64,000 nt of DNA from Anaerolineales bacterium (GTDB lineage: Bacteria; Chloroflexota; Anaerolineae; 4572-78; J111): assembly GCA_015075185.1 (NCBI GenBank), contig JABTUW010000007.1:186001-250000 (forward strand). Direction: 5' to 3'. Below are positions 36,087 to 45,603 of the stretch, one piece after another; within the stretch, counting starts at the first letter, position 1, and each line of letters opens with the position of its first letter. Position numbers and translations under genes: made by a program. Under the pieces are notes generated by a model. It searched no databases and was not told where the DNA came from. It saw only the letters and a list, made by a program, of their open reading frames with translations.

Positions 36087-39000
36087 CCAGGTTGAACTTG
36101 AGGCCATTAAAAGTTATAGGCAACATACGAAGATTGAACTGCGCCAGGGGGTCAATGCCATTTGTGGACAAAATGGGGCTGGTAAATCAACTATCCTGGA
36201 AGCGATAGGCTACGCTTTGTTTGGCAATTCGGCTTATAAACAGGAACAGTTCATCAATGAAAAAGCTAAAAAAGGAGAAATTGTTATTAGCTTGGTCGAT
36301 AGTCGAGATGACCGACTTTACCAGGTGGTTCGCCCCATCAAAGGGGGTATGCCCTATGTCTATGATCCTGAGACTGATCCAAATGCCAGACGCAAGTTAG
36401 CGGAAGGGGCTGATGGGGTACAACAATGGTTATGTGAGTGCATAGGGGTGGAGTCGGCAGCTAACCTGGAGGCTCTTTTTGAAAATGCTATAGGTGTACC
36501 GCAAGGCTTGCTGACAGTTCCATTCTTGCAAACTGCCACCAATCGAAAAAAGGTGTTTGACCCGCTGCTTGGGGTAGAAGATTACAAAAAGGTTTGGGAT
36601 AACATGCTGGCAGTGGTTAATCATGTTAAAGAGTTGCAGGCTAATAATCGTGAAGCGAAAGCCAGATACGAGGGACAATTGATTGATTTGCCTATGCATC
36701 GCAGCCAGCTTCAAGAACTTGAAAACATTATCCAGGCTAAGGAAACGGAGCAGACGCAAGTTACCCAAAAACTGATTGATTTAGACCAAAACTTAGTAGC
36801 GCTACAGAAACTACAAAGGTCTATCACAGATCTTGCAAATCGTTATCAAACCCTCGTTGAACAGATTAAGGGTTTGAAGAAGCAACTAGGTGAAGCAGAA
36901 ACCGCTCTAGCAGAGGCAGTTCAAGCTGGTCAACTTCTTAAACAGTGTGAGGTAGGTTATCAGGCTTACGAAGAGGCCCAGCGTGAGCAACCCCAATTGG
37001 AAAAGAAGCGTCAAACTCGTGATAAGATACAAGAGCGGTTGGTAAAGATAGAAGGCAAGTTGGCTTTAATTCAACAGGCGATAGAAGGCTTGGCCCAACA
37101 GCTTGAAACAGCCAAAACCGCCGAAGTTCAATTGATTGAATTGGTTCCTCTGGTTGAGCAACAAGATAAACTGGAACAAGATCAGCAGCAAACTGAAAAA
37201 ATGGTGGTGGCCTTAAAAACTGCTGAGGAGCGAGTGACGGAAGAAGTAAAAAGATTGACCGATTTCAATGGACAACTCGTTGAGGTTGAGGCCCAACTTA
37301 CCAGACGCCAATTGTTGACCCGAGAAATCGAGGCGTTACAGCGGCAGCGGGGTGAACAGTCGAAAGAATTGGTCAACTTGGAGGAAAGTTTTAAGGCTTT
37401 GGGATCGCAACTGGCTGATACTCGTCAAAGCCTGAAACAAGCACGCGAACGTAAGGCTGAGTATCAGGGTATTCAGGTTAGAATAGCCGAAGAAGAAAAA
37501 GTCCAAATTCGACGGCAGGATGATTTAGTCAAGATGCAAGCTGAACTTCTCCAACGCAGTAACTTGGAGACGGAATTAGGAACACTTGAAGAGACACGGC
37601 AGAAATTCAAAAATGAATTGCTATCGTTGGCGGGACAAGTAGGTGATCAGGAAACGGCAGAACAGCGGATTCAAGCCACATTAAACGAGTGGAAATTGCA
37701 GGCACAGGCGCTCAAACATCATCAAGATAATTTGTCTGCAGCGGAAAAACGATTAACCGAGGCTGAAAAGGGATTGCTTGAAATTCAAAAAGGTTTTGAG
37801 CAACGACTTGAGTTATCCGCTCAGTTTGAGGCTCTTGAAACGCAGCAAGTTGAGGCGAGAGGGCAGCGCGACGCTATCCGTAGTGAAATGGATCGTTATA
37901 ATACGCAACTCGAAACAATAATCCAGGCAATGAACTCTTTGACAGTTGACCAGGATAGTCCTTGCCCTGTTTGCCAGAAGCCGCTATCTAGCCACGAGAT
38001 GGCCTCGTTGAGAGCGCATTATCAAGCTGAGCAGAAGACACTAGAGACGGCTTTGGTTGAGGCTCAAACAAAACTTAAACAGAGTGAAGCTACCCTCAAA
38101 ACTCTTGCCGATCAAGGCAAAAAGGTCGAAGCTAAAAGAGATAAGTTACCTACTCAATCCCAACTGGAGACTCAGCAAGAGGTGGTTACAACTTGTCGTC
38201 AAGAAGTTCTGGCATTAGAACAGCAAGTATCTACTCTGGTTATTGCGCCGATGCGAGTAAATCATTATCAGCGAACTCTGGAGCAGACTCAAATAGAATT
38301 GGCTCGATTAAGAAGTGAGCAGATCAATCTCAAGAAAGCCGACGCCGCTGACGAAGAAAGGCAGAATCAGATTCAAGCGCAGATCAGGAATTTACCAAGA
38401 CCAGCGGATATTGATAAAGTCCAAGCTGAAATTAACCAAGCTGAAGAAGTTTTGACCCGTTGGCGCGAACAGGCAAACACCCTGGCCGATGCACCAGAGA
38501 CAGTGACCCACTTAGAAGATAATGAGAAAGACCTTGAAGTGCAGTGGAGTGGTGTTCAGAAGAAACAAGAGCAGCTTAACGAAGCTCGCACGAAGCTTGA
38601 AACTGAAGTGCAACGGCTTCAAGCTGAAATGAATGACTTGTCCTCGCCAACTCGTGCCGAGGAATTGCGAGTAGCTATTGAAACTCAAGAAAAAGTTTTA
38701 GCCGAATGGCGGACCAAAGTTACTGCATTAAGTCAATCACCGGCGCAACTACAAACTATCGTAAGTGCCTTGCAAAGTTTGGGTGATCCAAGAGGTCGGC
38801 AACAAGCGGCCAGAACTGAGGCCGATAAACGGCCTACACTCGAAAGCAACCTGGCTCAAAAATATAAAGAAGTAGAGACACAAAAACAAACCCAAGCCAG
38901 TATCAAGACAGAATTGGATGTATTTGCTGACTTAGACACTGATATTCAGCGAGTTCAGGAGATATTAGCTGTTAATAAAGAAGCCCATCAAACGTATCTG

Positions 39001-39786
39001 GAACAACGCAAAATTGCTGCGACCTTATCTGAGCGGCAATCAAAGATGGACGCTATTCAAGGGGAAATTGATACTACTGAAAAAGAAATGGCTAAAGCCC
39101 AGCAGGAACGTGATCAGGCTGCAGCCGGGTACAGCGAGGATTATCATCAAGCTAGGCAAAAAGAACGGGATGACACGAGTCGCCGAGAGGCAGAATTGAT
39201 TACTGAATTGAAATCCCATCGCGCCAGACAGCAGGAGTTACAAGAGGCAATTTTTAACTTGGAGAAAATCGAAGCCAAGTGGGAAGCATCGAAACGAGAA
39301 ACTGAACATTTAGATCGTCTAAACGAAGTGACCACTTTTATTCGGCGGACGATCAGGGACGCTGGCCCAGAAGTTACTAAGCGCTTGGTCAAAGCAATTT
39401 CACTAAAAGCTGACCAAATCTTTGGTGACATCATGAACGATCACCAAATGGAGTTAGTCTGGGATGAGAATTATGCCATTACCGTTAAAAAAGATGGTTA
39501 CGAGCGTGACTTTCAGCAACTTTCTGGCGGTGAGGCGATGGCAGCGGCGTTAGCTGTGCGTTTGGCCCTATTGCAAGGGATGTCAGGGGTAAAAGTAGCT
39601 TTCTTTGATGAGCCAACTGCCAATCTTGATGCTGAACGACGGGCCAATTTGGCTGAACAGATTGCTCGCATCAAAGGCTTTTCGCAGTTGGTGGTTATCA
39701 GTCACGACGACACCTTTGAACAAGATACCCATCATGTCATTCATATTGGCAAAGACGAACAGGGTTACAGTCGGGTGATGGTTTAA
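36076..39786 (+). CDS. sbcC: Rad50/SbcC-type ATPase
   Basis: 1236 residues. It is the SMC-like ATPase half of the Mre11-Rad50 complex. Walker A is GQNGAGKST (about 31-39). Two very long coiled coils flank a zinc hook CPVC at residues 630-633. The signature motif LSGGEAMAAALAVRLAL and Walker B VAFFDEPTANLDAE lie near 1150-1180, followed by the D-loop/H-loop VVISHDD. The zinc hook and head spacing are those of Rad50. It overlaps sbcD and is one base from nurA, indicating translational coupling. Confidence 0.95.
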   Translation: MWISQVELEAIKSYRQHTKIELRQGVNAICGQNGAGKSTILEAIGYALFGNSAYKQEQFINEKAKKGEIVISLVDSRDDRLYQVVRPIKGGMPYVYDPETDPNARRKLAEGADGVQQWLCECIGVESAANLEALFENAIGVPQGLLTVPFLQTATNRKKVFDPLLGVEDYKKVWDNMLAVVNHVKELQANNREAKARYEGQLIDLPMHRSQLQELENIIQAKETEQTQVTQKLIDLDQNLVALQKLQRSITDLANRYQTLVEQIKGLKKQLGEAETALAEAVQAGQLLKQCEVGYQAYEEAQREQPQLEKKRQTRDKIQERLVKIEGKLALIQQAIEGLAQQLETAKTAEVQLIELVPLVEQQDKLEQDQQQTEKMVVALKTAEERVTEEVKRLTDFNGQLVEVEAQLTRRQLLTREIEALQRQRGEQSKELVNLEESFKALGSQLADTRQSLKQARERKAEYQGIQVRIAEEEKVQIRRQDDLVKMQAELLQRSNLETELGTLEETRQKFKNELLSLAGQVGDQETAEQRIQATLNEWKLQAQALKHHQDNLSAAEKRLTEAEKGLLEIQKGFEQRLELSAQFEALETQQVEARGQRDAIRSEMDRYNTQLETIIQAMNSLTVDQDSPCPVCQKPLSSHEMASLRAHYQAEQKTLETALVEAQTKLKQSEATLKTLADQGKKVEAKRDKLPTQSQLETQQEVVTTCRQEVLALEQQVSTLVIAPMRVNHYQRTLEQTQIELARLRSEQINLKKADAADEERQNQIQAQIRNLPRPADIDKVQAEINQAEEVLTRWREQANTLADAPETVTHLEDNEKDLEVQWSGVQKKQEQLNEARTKLETEVQRLQAEMNDLSSPTRAEELRVAIETQEKVLAEWRTKVTALSQSPAQLQTIVSALQSLGDPRGRQQAARTEADKRPTLESNLAQKYKEVETQKQTQASIKTELDVFADLDTDIQRVQEILAVNKEAHQTYLEQRKIAATLSERQSKMDAIQGEIDTTEKEMAKAQQERDQAAAGYSEDYHQARQKERDDTSRREAELITELKSHRARQQELQEAIFNLEKIEAKWEASKRETEHLDRLNEVTTFIRRTIRDAGPEVTKRLVKAISLKADQIFGDIMNDHQMELVWDENYAITVKKDGYERDFQQLSGGEAMAAALAVRLALLQGMSGVKVAFFDEPTANLDAERRANLAEQIARIKGFSQLVVISHDDTFEQDTHHVIHIGKDEQGYSRVMV

Positions 39787-39787
39787 G

Positions 39788-40963
39788 ATGTTTCACGCAG
39801 GCAAGATGCTGGCGGCCCTTGAGGCCAAACGAGCTGGTTTTACTGAAGCAGAAGCAACTTCGAAAGAAGATTTGGATGCTCTGAATCTGGTGTTAATTCA
39901 ACTGGCGAAATTGAGTGCCGCCGAGATAGAGGCCAAGTTGCCGAATAGCCGAGCTGGTGCCCACCCAACGCTTGAATATGATGCTTATCCAAGTCTCATT
40001 GTGCCTTTCAAGTGTAGATGGCAAAATCATCGCCAGGCTCGTGAATGGGCGGCTGAAATCTTGACAGGGATAACCACGATTGCCGCCGATGGTTCGCAAA
40101 TCACGCCGAGTCGGGATCTATCTATTCCGGTGGGAGTCGTTCAGGTTGGCTGGTTTGAAAATCAGCATATCTTGCAGGGAGGGTACGTTAAAAATGTACA
40201 GGTGGAGGTACTGACTCCGGCAGAACTCATCGGTCTGGATGTGGAAGATGAAGACCCAGCTACTTTCCCAGACTGGCGCATTAACTTGAGGCGCTTTGTT
40301 CTGGAAATTGAACGCCTCATTACTTTTATGGAAGCTCATCGTGAAACAGAGCCGAAACCTCTCGCCTTTTTTGATGGCTCATTTATCATTTCCTTCGCTC
40401 AGCACATGCAGCCCAATCGTCAAAAGCAGTATAGTGATGCAGTTCTGCGCCTGTTGAATACTTCTGAGCAAACAAAGGTTCCGGTTATCGGTTATGTGGA
40501 TACTTCTTACGCTACTGACTTGGTGGAGATGCTTCGCTATAGTACCGGCTTGCAGTTGAAGGGCCGGGTCAGTGATGGTGCTGTGTTGCGTAATCAGGGA
40601 ATGCAATGGGGAGATCGCTGTCCGGTTTTTATATGTGATCGCAGTGATAATCTGGAAACTCGCTTTTACCAACAAGTATGTTTCACCTATCTCAAAACCA
40701 CGTCTCATCATCCGCCTGCCCGCCTCGATTTGCCACGCTGGATTTATGAGGCTGGCGAACAAGAGCGAATAATCAATCTGGTTCGGGCCGAATGTGTCGT
40801 TGGGGCCGGTTATCCTTATGCTCTAGAAACCGCCGATGCGGTTGCTGTTCTGACCATGCAAGATCGGGAGCGCTTCTATCGGTTATTTCAACAATTTACC
40901 GAAGGTGAAGGTCTGGAACTTCGGTTTTCTCGGAAGTCTATTAGTAAACGTGGACGGCGGTAA
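39788..40963 (+). CDS. nurA: NurA-domain 5'-3' nuclease
   Basis: 391 residues. NurA is a 5'-3' nuclease that works inside the HerA translocase ring to resect DNA ends. The N-terminal motif I is IAADGSQITPSRD (about residue 98), and FFDGSFIISFA (about residue 198) carries a second acidic residue. Other conserved parts are VPVIGYVDTSYATDLVEML and the Pro-rich LKTTSHHPPARLDLPRWI near the end. It begins one base after sbcC and has a weak ribosome site, so it is probably coupled to it. Confidence 0.9.
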   Translation: MFHAGKMLAALEAKRAGFTEAEATSKEDLDALNLVLIQLAKLSAAEIEAKLPNSRAGAHPTLEYDAYPSLIVPFKCRWQNHRQAREWAAEILTGITTIAADGSQITPSRDLSIPVGVVQVGWFENQHILQGGYVKNVQVEVLTPAELIGLDVEDEDPATFPDWRINLRRFVLEIERLITFMEAHRETEPKPLAFFDGSFIISFAQHMQPNRQKQYSDAVLRLLNTSEQTKVPVIGYVDTSYATDLVEMLRYSTGLQLKGRVSDGAVLRNQGMQWGDRCPVFICDRSDNLETRFYQQVCFTYLKTTSHHPPARLDLPRWIYEAGEQERIINLVRAECVVGAGYPYALETADAVAVLTMQDRERFYRLFQQFTEGEGLELRFSRKSISKRGRR

Positions 40964-40996
40964 TATCCTTCGTAACAGGTAAAGGAGTGGCTAATT

Positions 40997-41596
40997 ATGC
41001 TTCTAGGTAAAATTGTTCGCTCAAATAGCCATGTGGATTACGTCTGTCAAGTCTATGCCTCAGGCGAGGCTGAACAACCCCCTGTCCCGACCGATTATGC
41101 CTTTGGCACTTTTGTACGGATTGAACTGAACACGCAACCTCTAAGCTGGCTGGCAGGTTTAGTTTATGACACCGTGTTGCTTAACCCTGATTTCGGCAAT
41201 TTGGGACCACGTCTCTCACCTCAAGCAGAGTTAGCAGTTTTCTCTCCCGATTATTTGCAGGAAAAAGCTACTTTGATTGGGATTACATCTATCGGTACAC
41301 TAACTGAAAATGGACAAGCTACTCAGGGTGTCCCCTCTTTGGCGGCACTTACCGATGCACCGGTGGAAAAGATGAGTGATGATCAAATCAAAACTTTTCA
41401 TCGGGGCAACCCTTCGGTGAAACTGGCTTATGTACCATTGCTAATCAGTCAAGGGTCACCCCTAACATTACATTTGCTGCGTGGCATTATCGCTCGATTA
41501 GAGACGCTCTTTCCAGAGCATGCAGCGCCGTTAGCTGTTTTGCAACGTGAATTGTTATGGCAAAGCCAGATCAGTCCTTTTGGAGGTACCCGCTAG
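40997..41596 (+). CDS. Unknown protein between nurA and herA, HAS-barrel-like
   Basis: 199 residues, start supported by AAAGGAG. No named family recognised. The N-terminal part (LGKIVRSNSHVDYVCQVY... YAFGTFVRIEL... GLVYDTVLL) has the beta-rich spacing of a HAS barrel, the small domain at the N-terminus of HerA. The rest is mixed helical. Its stop overlaps the GTG of herA by one base, so the two are translated together. A role as an adaptor between HerA and NurA or SbcCD is inference from position only. Confidence 0.6.
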   Translation: MLLGKIVRSNSHVDYVCQVYASGEAEQPPVPTDYAFGTFVRIELNTQPLSWLAGLVYDTVLLNPDFGNLGPRLSPQAELAVFSPDYLQEKATLIGITSIGTLTENGQATQGVPSLAALTDAPVEKMSDDQIKTFHRGNPSVKLAYVPLLISQGSPLTLHLLRGIIARLETLFPEHAAPLAVLQRELLWQSQISPFGGTR

Positions 41597-43290
41597 TGAC
41601 ACAAAATTCCATTGGGATTACCAAAGGGCCGGGGCAATCTCCCCACGATTTCACTTTTGTTAGTCCTGATCCAGAGCAAACCTTACGTACAGGTGAATTT
41701 GTCGCCTACGAAACTGAGGTAGATGGTCAACTGCGTCGGATTCTGGCCCGCGTGACTGAACGTTATCCACTACGTCTTTTTCCTGACTCATTTATGGCCG
41801 ACCCGGCGATTGCCCCCGAGTTCATCGCCACGATGGTTGGTTACAGCGGACAAACCTCGCCAAATGACCATGAACTGTTTCAATTAACTGCTGCTATCTT
41901 GGGATATTATGACACAACTCTTGAGGATTTTATCAACCCTCGTATTCCCCCTCGGACAGGTCGGCCCGTCTATTTGGCCGAAGCTGAAGAATTAAAAGCT
42001 GTACTTGGTAAAAAACAACCTGGTGATATTGGTGGAGCACACATCGGTTCATTACTCAGTCGAGGTAAAGATGCTGTGCCGGTTACGATGGATGTGCAGA
42101 CCATTACAAGTACTCATTTGGCTATTATCGCTAGCACAGGCGCGGGTAAAAGTTATCTGGCCGGAGTATTGCTCGAAGAATTGCTCAAACCGTACAATCG
42201 GGCGGCTGTTCTCATTGTTGATCCGCACGGGGAGTACAGCACTCTGAGTGAAATGGCTAATCATGAAATTTTTCACTTAGGCAATTACCGTGCTCGTACC
42301 CGAATTTTTCAACCAGGTGAAGTTAAAGTTCGGCGTGGGGCGCTGACAATGGGGGATTTACGTTATTTGTTGCCGAATCTGACTGACCGAATGGATTATC
42401 TGCTACAGCGAGCTTTTCGTGATGTACAACGGGTAGCTCGCGCAAGTAAGCAAGATGATGAACGTTGGACATTAAGTGACTTGAAGATTCGATTACGGGA
42501 ATTAGGAGATGGTGAGGCGGATGATGAGCAGAGTGACAGTCGCTATAAAGAAACTGCCGAAGCGATCATTTGGCGTTTAGAGAGTATACTTGGCCAATCT
42601 GTAATTTTTGACGATTTTGAACACCTTAAGTTAAAAGAGCTATTTAACCCAGGTCAATGCTCAGTTCTGCAACTGAACGAAGTCGAAGAGAAACAGCAAC
42701 AAATTATGACTGCTACACTGCTGCGACGGCTTTTTAAGGCTAGAATGGCTACACAGAAAAAAGAGGTTGATATAGGTGATGAGCTATACCTTCCTTATCC
42801 TGTGTTTGTTCTGTTAGAAGAAGCCCATCACTTTGCTCCCGCCAGTGGGGATGTGGTCAGTACAGGTATTTTGAAGACAATTCTGGGCGAAGGACGCAAG
42901 TTTGGAATTGGTGTCGGCTTGATTTCTCAACGTCCAGGCAAATTAGACCCTGATGTTTTGTCCCAATGTAATACGCAATGCCTTCTACGAATTGTTAACC
43001 CAATAGATCAGGCTCGCGTTGCTGAGAGTGTAGAAACGGTGGGCCGAGATTTATTACGTGAGCTTCCATCTTTGACCAAAGGACAAGCTATTATTGCTGG
43101 TCAGGCAGTTAATACTCCGATTCTCTGCCGAATTCGTACACGTCATACTAAACACGGTGCAGAAAGTATTGATGCACCAAGGGAATGGGTAAAATATACT
43201 TCGGAAGAAGCAGAGACACGCCGAACTCGAGATACGGCCCTGCCACCAGATGTGGGGCAGCGCGGAAGTATTGAGGATTTTTTGGGATAA
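41596..43290 (+). CDS. herA: HerA-type DNA translocase
   Basis: 564 residues from GTG at 41596, chosen because GGAGGT precedes it and it overlaps the previous stop (TAGTG); the frame also extends 39 bases upstream. HerA is a hexameric FtsK/VirB4-like ATPase that pushes DNA through its ring. A HAS barrel occupies about residues 1-80, Walker A is ASTGAGKS (about 179-186) and Walker B is VFVLLEEAHHFAP. The arginine-finger region GRKFGIGVGLISQRPGKLDP is present. Last gene of the end-resection operon. Confidence 0.95.
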   Translation: MTQNSIGITKGPGQSPHDFTFVSPDPEQTLRTGEFVAYETEVDGQLRRILARVTERYPLRLFPDSFMADPAIAPEFIATMVGYSGQTSPNDHELFQLTAAILGYYDTTLEDFINPRIPPRTGRPVYLAEAEELKAVLGKKQPGDIGGAHIGSLLSRGKDAVPVTMDVQTITSTHLAIIASTGAGKSYLAGVLLEELLKPYNRAAVLIVDPHGEYSTLSEMANHEIFHLGNYRARTRIFQPGEVKVRRGALTMGDLRYLLPNLTDRMDYLLQRAFRDVQRVARASKQDDERWTLSDLKIRLRELGDGEADDEQSDSRYKETAEAIIWRLESILGQSVIFDDFEHLKLKELFNPGQCSVLQLNEVEEKQQQIMTATLLRRLFKARMATQKKEVDIGDELYLPYPVFVLLEEAHHFAPASGDVVSTGILKTILGEGRKFGIGVGLISQRPGKLDPDVLSQCNTQCLLRIVNPIDQARVAESVETVGRDLLRELPSLTKGQAIIAGQAVNTPILCRIRTRHTKHGAESIDAPREWVKYTSEEAETRRTRDTALPPDVGQRGSIEDFLG

Positions 43291-43325
43291 ACTACTACCC
43301 TAAATAGTCACGGGAGATTCTGGCA

Positions 43326-43826
43326 ATGACAATAAAACCAAGCTGGCGGGGACGGGTCTATGAAGATTTCGAAGCTGGCGCTGTTTACCAGCACCCACTG
43401 GGACGGACGATTACCCAGACGGACAATATCTGGTTTACCCTGCTGACGGTCAATAACAATCCCATCCACTTCGACAGCGTTTACGCCGCCCAAACCGAAT
43501 TCAAAAAACCGCTGGTGGATTCCACGCTGACCCTGGCGGTTGTCACTGGCCTGTCGGTCGCGGATATTTCCCAAAACGCAGTTAATCTGGGCTGGGATGA
43601 GGTGCGCTTACCCCAGCCGGTTTTCGAGGGCGACACACTCTACGCCCAAAGCGAGGTACTGGAGCTGCGCGAGTCGCGTTCCCGTCCCACGATGGGCATT
43701 GTCCGTTTCAAGACAACGGGTTTCAATCAGGAGGGAAAAGTCGTAATCGAATTTAAGCGGACGATTATGGTTTACAAGCGGGGCCAGGTTCCGCAAGTCC
43801 AACGACCTGGGCTAAACGGCGAGTAA
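43326..43826 (+). CDS. MaoC-like hot-dog hydratase
   Basis: 166 residues. The hydratase-2 pattern is present: a start YEDFEAGAVYQHPLGRTITQTDN, then NNNPIHFDSVYAAQTEFKKPLVDS with the catalytic Asn/Asp and His, a hot-dog fold. These enzymes add water to an enoyl-CoA (the family includes mesaconyl-CoA hydratase-like members). No CoA-pathway gene is adjacent, so the substrate is open. GC-rich again, marking the end of the AT-rich block. Confidence 0.8.
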   Translation: MTIKPSWRGRVYEDFEAGAVYQHPLGRTITQTDNIWFTLLTVNNNPIHFDSVYAAQTEFKKPLVDSTLTLAVVTGLSVADISQNAVNLGWDEVRLPQPVFEGDTLYAQSEVLELRESRSRPTMGIVRFKTTGFNQEGKVVIEFKRTIMVYKRGQVPQVQRPGLNGE

Positions 43827-43833
43827 AAGATGG

Positions 43834-43912
43834 AACACAGAGCACACCGAGGAGACACAGAGTTCACAAAGAGACTCTGTGCTCTCAGGGCTTTCTTGGT
43901 GTTCTCTGTGTT
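43834..43912. terminator. Inverted repeat between convergent maoC-like and xdhC genes
   Basis: AACACAGAG (43834-43842) is complementary to CTCTGTGTT (43904-43912), and the arms continue imperfectly inward; inner CACAGAG/CTCTGTG stems add to it. It occupies almost the whole gap between two convergent genes and may end transcription from both sides. Confidence 0.6.
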
Positions 43913-43939
43913 AAAATTCTTCCAGCACGGCGGGTCCTA

Positions 43940-45094
43940 CTAGACCAATTGAATCGGCGCGCCACCTGCCGGGATACCGACATACTTTTGCGGCGCTTTA
44001 TCAAAACTCAATTTGCAGCCGGGAGCGCAGAAATAATAAAGCTGCCCCTGGTACTCCGACATGTACTTGGCGCTGGCAATGTCCACTGTCATGCCGCAAA
44101 CCGGATCAATCGCCTCGCCGGAGGGGACGGGCTGGCTGAGATACTGCTCTGGGTTCTGCTCAAAAGACTCCTGGCAGCCCGCACAGCAAAAATAAAACAT
44201 CTGTCCGTGGTACTCCGCCCGGTGTTCGGCCCCGGCGGTTAGCACGGACATACCGCAAACAAGGTCAATCGCCTCGGCCGGCTCCGGTTCGGGCAGCAGG
44301 GCCTGTAACTCGATGGGTTCGGCGTTGCGCCGCCGCTGCACAATCTCGGCCATGATGCTTAGGGCGATTTCATCCCCGCGCAAAGCCTGAATATCCAATC
44401 CCGCCGGGTATTTCAGCCGGGCCAATTCGGCCTCGGTCAGACCCTGCCTGCGTAGATACTCCAGCACCGCCACCGCCCTGGTTTTGCTTGCCACCAGGGC
44501 TACGTAAGCCGCTTTTGAGCGCAGGGCAGACTCCAAAGCCAGCTCATCATAATGCCCGTGACTGGCCACGACAATATAGGTCAGCGCGGTAATCTTGTCC
44601 TTGATTTTCTTGAGGTCCGTCAGCACTTCGTCGGCCCCGGCCATGCCTGCCCCCCCGGTGTCGGGATCAACGGCGACCACGTGGTAATTCATCGCCTGCC
44701 CCAGCCGGGCCAGGGCCTGGGCGACGGGCAGGCTGCCGATAACCATCAGCCGGGTAGGCGGGAGCTGCGGTTCGATGTAGATTTCCAGCGTGCCGCCGCT
44801 AAAGCAGGTCATCGGCAAATCAATCAGCCCGGCGCGAGTCTCTTTTTGTGGATCGGTGCTGAGGCGAATCAGGCGCGGCTCGCCGTCGGCCAAAGCTCTC
44901 ATGGCCTCCTGGATCACGGTCGGTTGGGCGCAGCTCCCCCCAATCCAGCCGTGCATCACGCCCTCCGGGGTGACAATGGCCTTATCGCCCGGCTTGGCCG
45001 AGGTCGGCTTCTCCGCCCGAACGACAATAGCCGTGGCAAAAGGTTTGCCCTCGCTTAGTAATTCGTGCGCTTTGGAGAAAAACTCGTCATACAC
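43940..45094 (-). CDS. XdhC/CoxI-family molybdenum hydroxylase maturation protein fused to two YHS domains
   Basis: 384 residues; GTG start with AAGGAGAT upstream. The N-terminal XdhC domain (ATAIVVRAEKPTSAKPGDKAIV... GWIGGSCAQ) is followed by a Rossmann domain (RLMVIGSLPVAQALARL, ASHGHYDELALESAL), together typical of XdhC/CoxI, which help sulfurate and insert the molybdenum cofactor. Two YHS domains follow (DLVCGMSV...FYFCCAGC and DPVCGMTV...YYFCAPGC), metal-binding modules each with three or four Cys. It lies 6.5 kb from coxL in the same direction, so it probably serves the CO dehydrogenase. Confidence 0.88.
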   Translation of the reverse strand: MYDEFFSKAHELLSEGKPFATAIVVRAEKPTSAKPGDKAIVTPEGVMHGWIGGSCAQPTVIQEAMRALADGEPRLIRLSTDPQKETRAGLIDLPMTCFSGGTLEIYIEPQLPPTRLMVIGSLPVAQALARLGQAMNYHVVAVDPDTGGAGMAGADEVLTDLKKIKDKITALTYIVVASHGHYDELALESALRSKAAYVALVASKTRAVAVLEYLRRQGLTEAELARLKYPAGLDIQALRGDEIALSIMAEIVQRRRNAEPIELQALLPEPEPAEAIDLVCGMSVLTAGAEHRAEYHGQMFYFCCAGCQESFEQNPEQYLSQPVPSGEAIDPVCGMTVDIASAKYMSEYQGQLYYFCAPGCKLSFDKAPQKYVGIPAGGAPIQLV

Positions 45095-45161
45095 AGTCGT
45101 ATCTCCTTACCCGGCGATAATGGGTCATAATTCTTTCGGCCACAAGACAGGATTTGCTTTG

Positions 45162-45197
45162 GAGATTGGAGATTTGATATTTCAAATCTCCAATCTC
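45162..45197 (-). terminator. Perfect 16-bp stem after the aco/SnoaL operon
   Basis: GAGATTGGAGATTTGA (45162-45177) and TCAAATCTCCAATCTC (45182-45197) pair fully around a four-base loop, 16 bases past the last gene of the operon. It lacks a T-run; a role in termination or message stability is inferred. Confidence 0.6.
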
Positions 45198-45212
45198 TTT
45201 GTGGAGGAACGG

Positions 45213-45575
45213 CTACGATTTTGGCGTCAGGCTCAGGACTTTGACGGTCTGAGCCTGAATCTCGCCGTCACGGATCAAGAATGTGTCCACGCCACTGGCG
45301 TTGTGAGTATTTCCGGTGGCCTGCCACTCCAGGTAGAGGATGTCTCTTTCAATAATCAAGGTCGTGGCGTCGAATTTGGCCCCAACGAGCGGACCCGACA
45401 TGACCCCGCTGAACCATGTTTTGATCGCTTGACGACCCCGAATGACTCCGTCATCCTTGGTGATGAAGAAGGCGTCTTCGGCGTAATCAAAAGCCACCTC
45501 GTCCATATTGGCCTCATTGAGCCCATTGACATGGTGATCAAAGACTTCATTGATAGTACGCAGATGGTGAGTCAC
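45213..45575 (-). CDS. SnoaL-like NTF2-fold protein
   Basis: 120 residues from GTG at 45575, chosen for the AAAGGAGA before it; a longer frame upstream runs into the acoC gene. The cone fold shows as TINEVFDHHVNGLNEANMDEVAFDYAEDAFFITKDDGVIRGRQAIKTWF (residues 6-55, read here in short pieces: FDHHVNGLNE, DYAEDAFFI, GRQAIKTWF), typical of small polyketide-cyclase or isomerase-like proteins. The ligand is unknown. It follows acoC by 28 bases and probably shares its transcript. Confidence 0.7.
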   Translation of the reverse strand: MTHHLRTINEVFDHHVNGLNEANMDEVAFDYAEDAFFITKDDGVIRGRQAIKTWFSGVMSGPLVGAKFDATTLIIERDILYLEWQATGNTHNASGVDTFLIRDGEIQAQTVKVLSLTPKS

Positions 45576-45603
45576 AGAGAATCTCCTTTCATAATAGTAT
45601 GAC

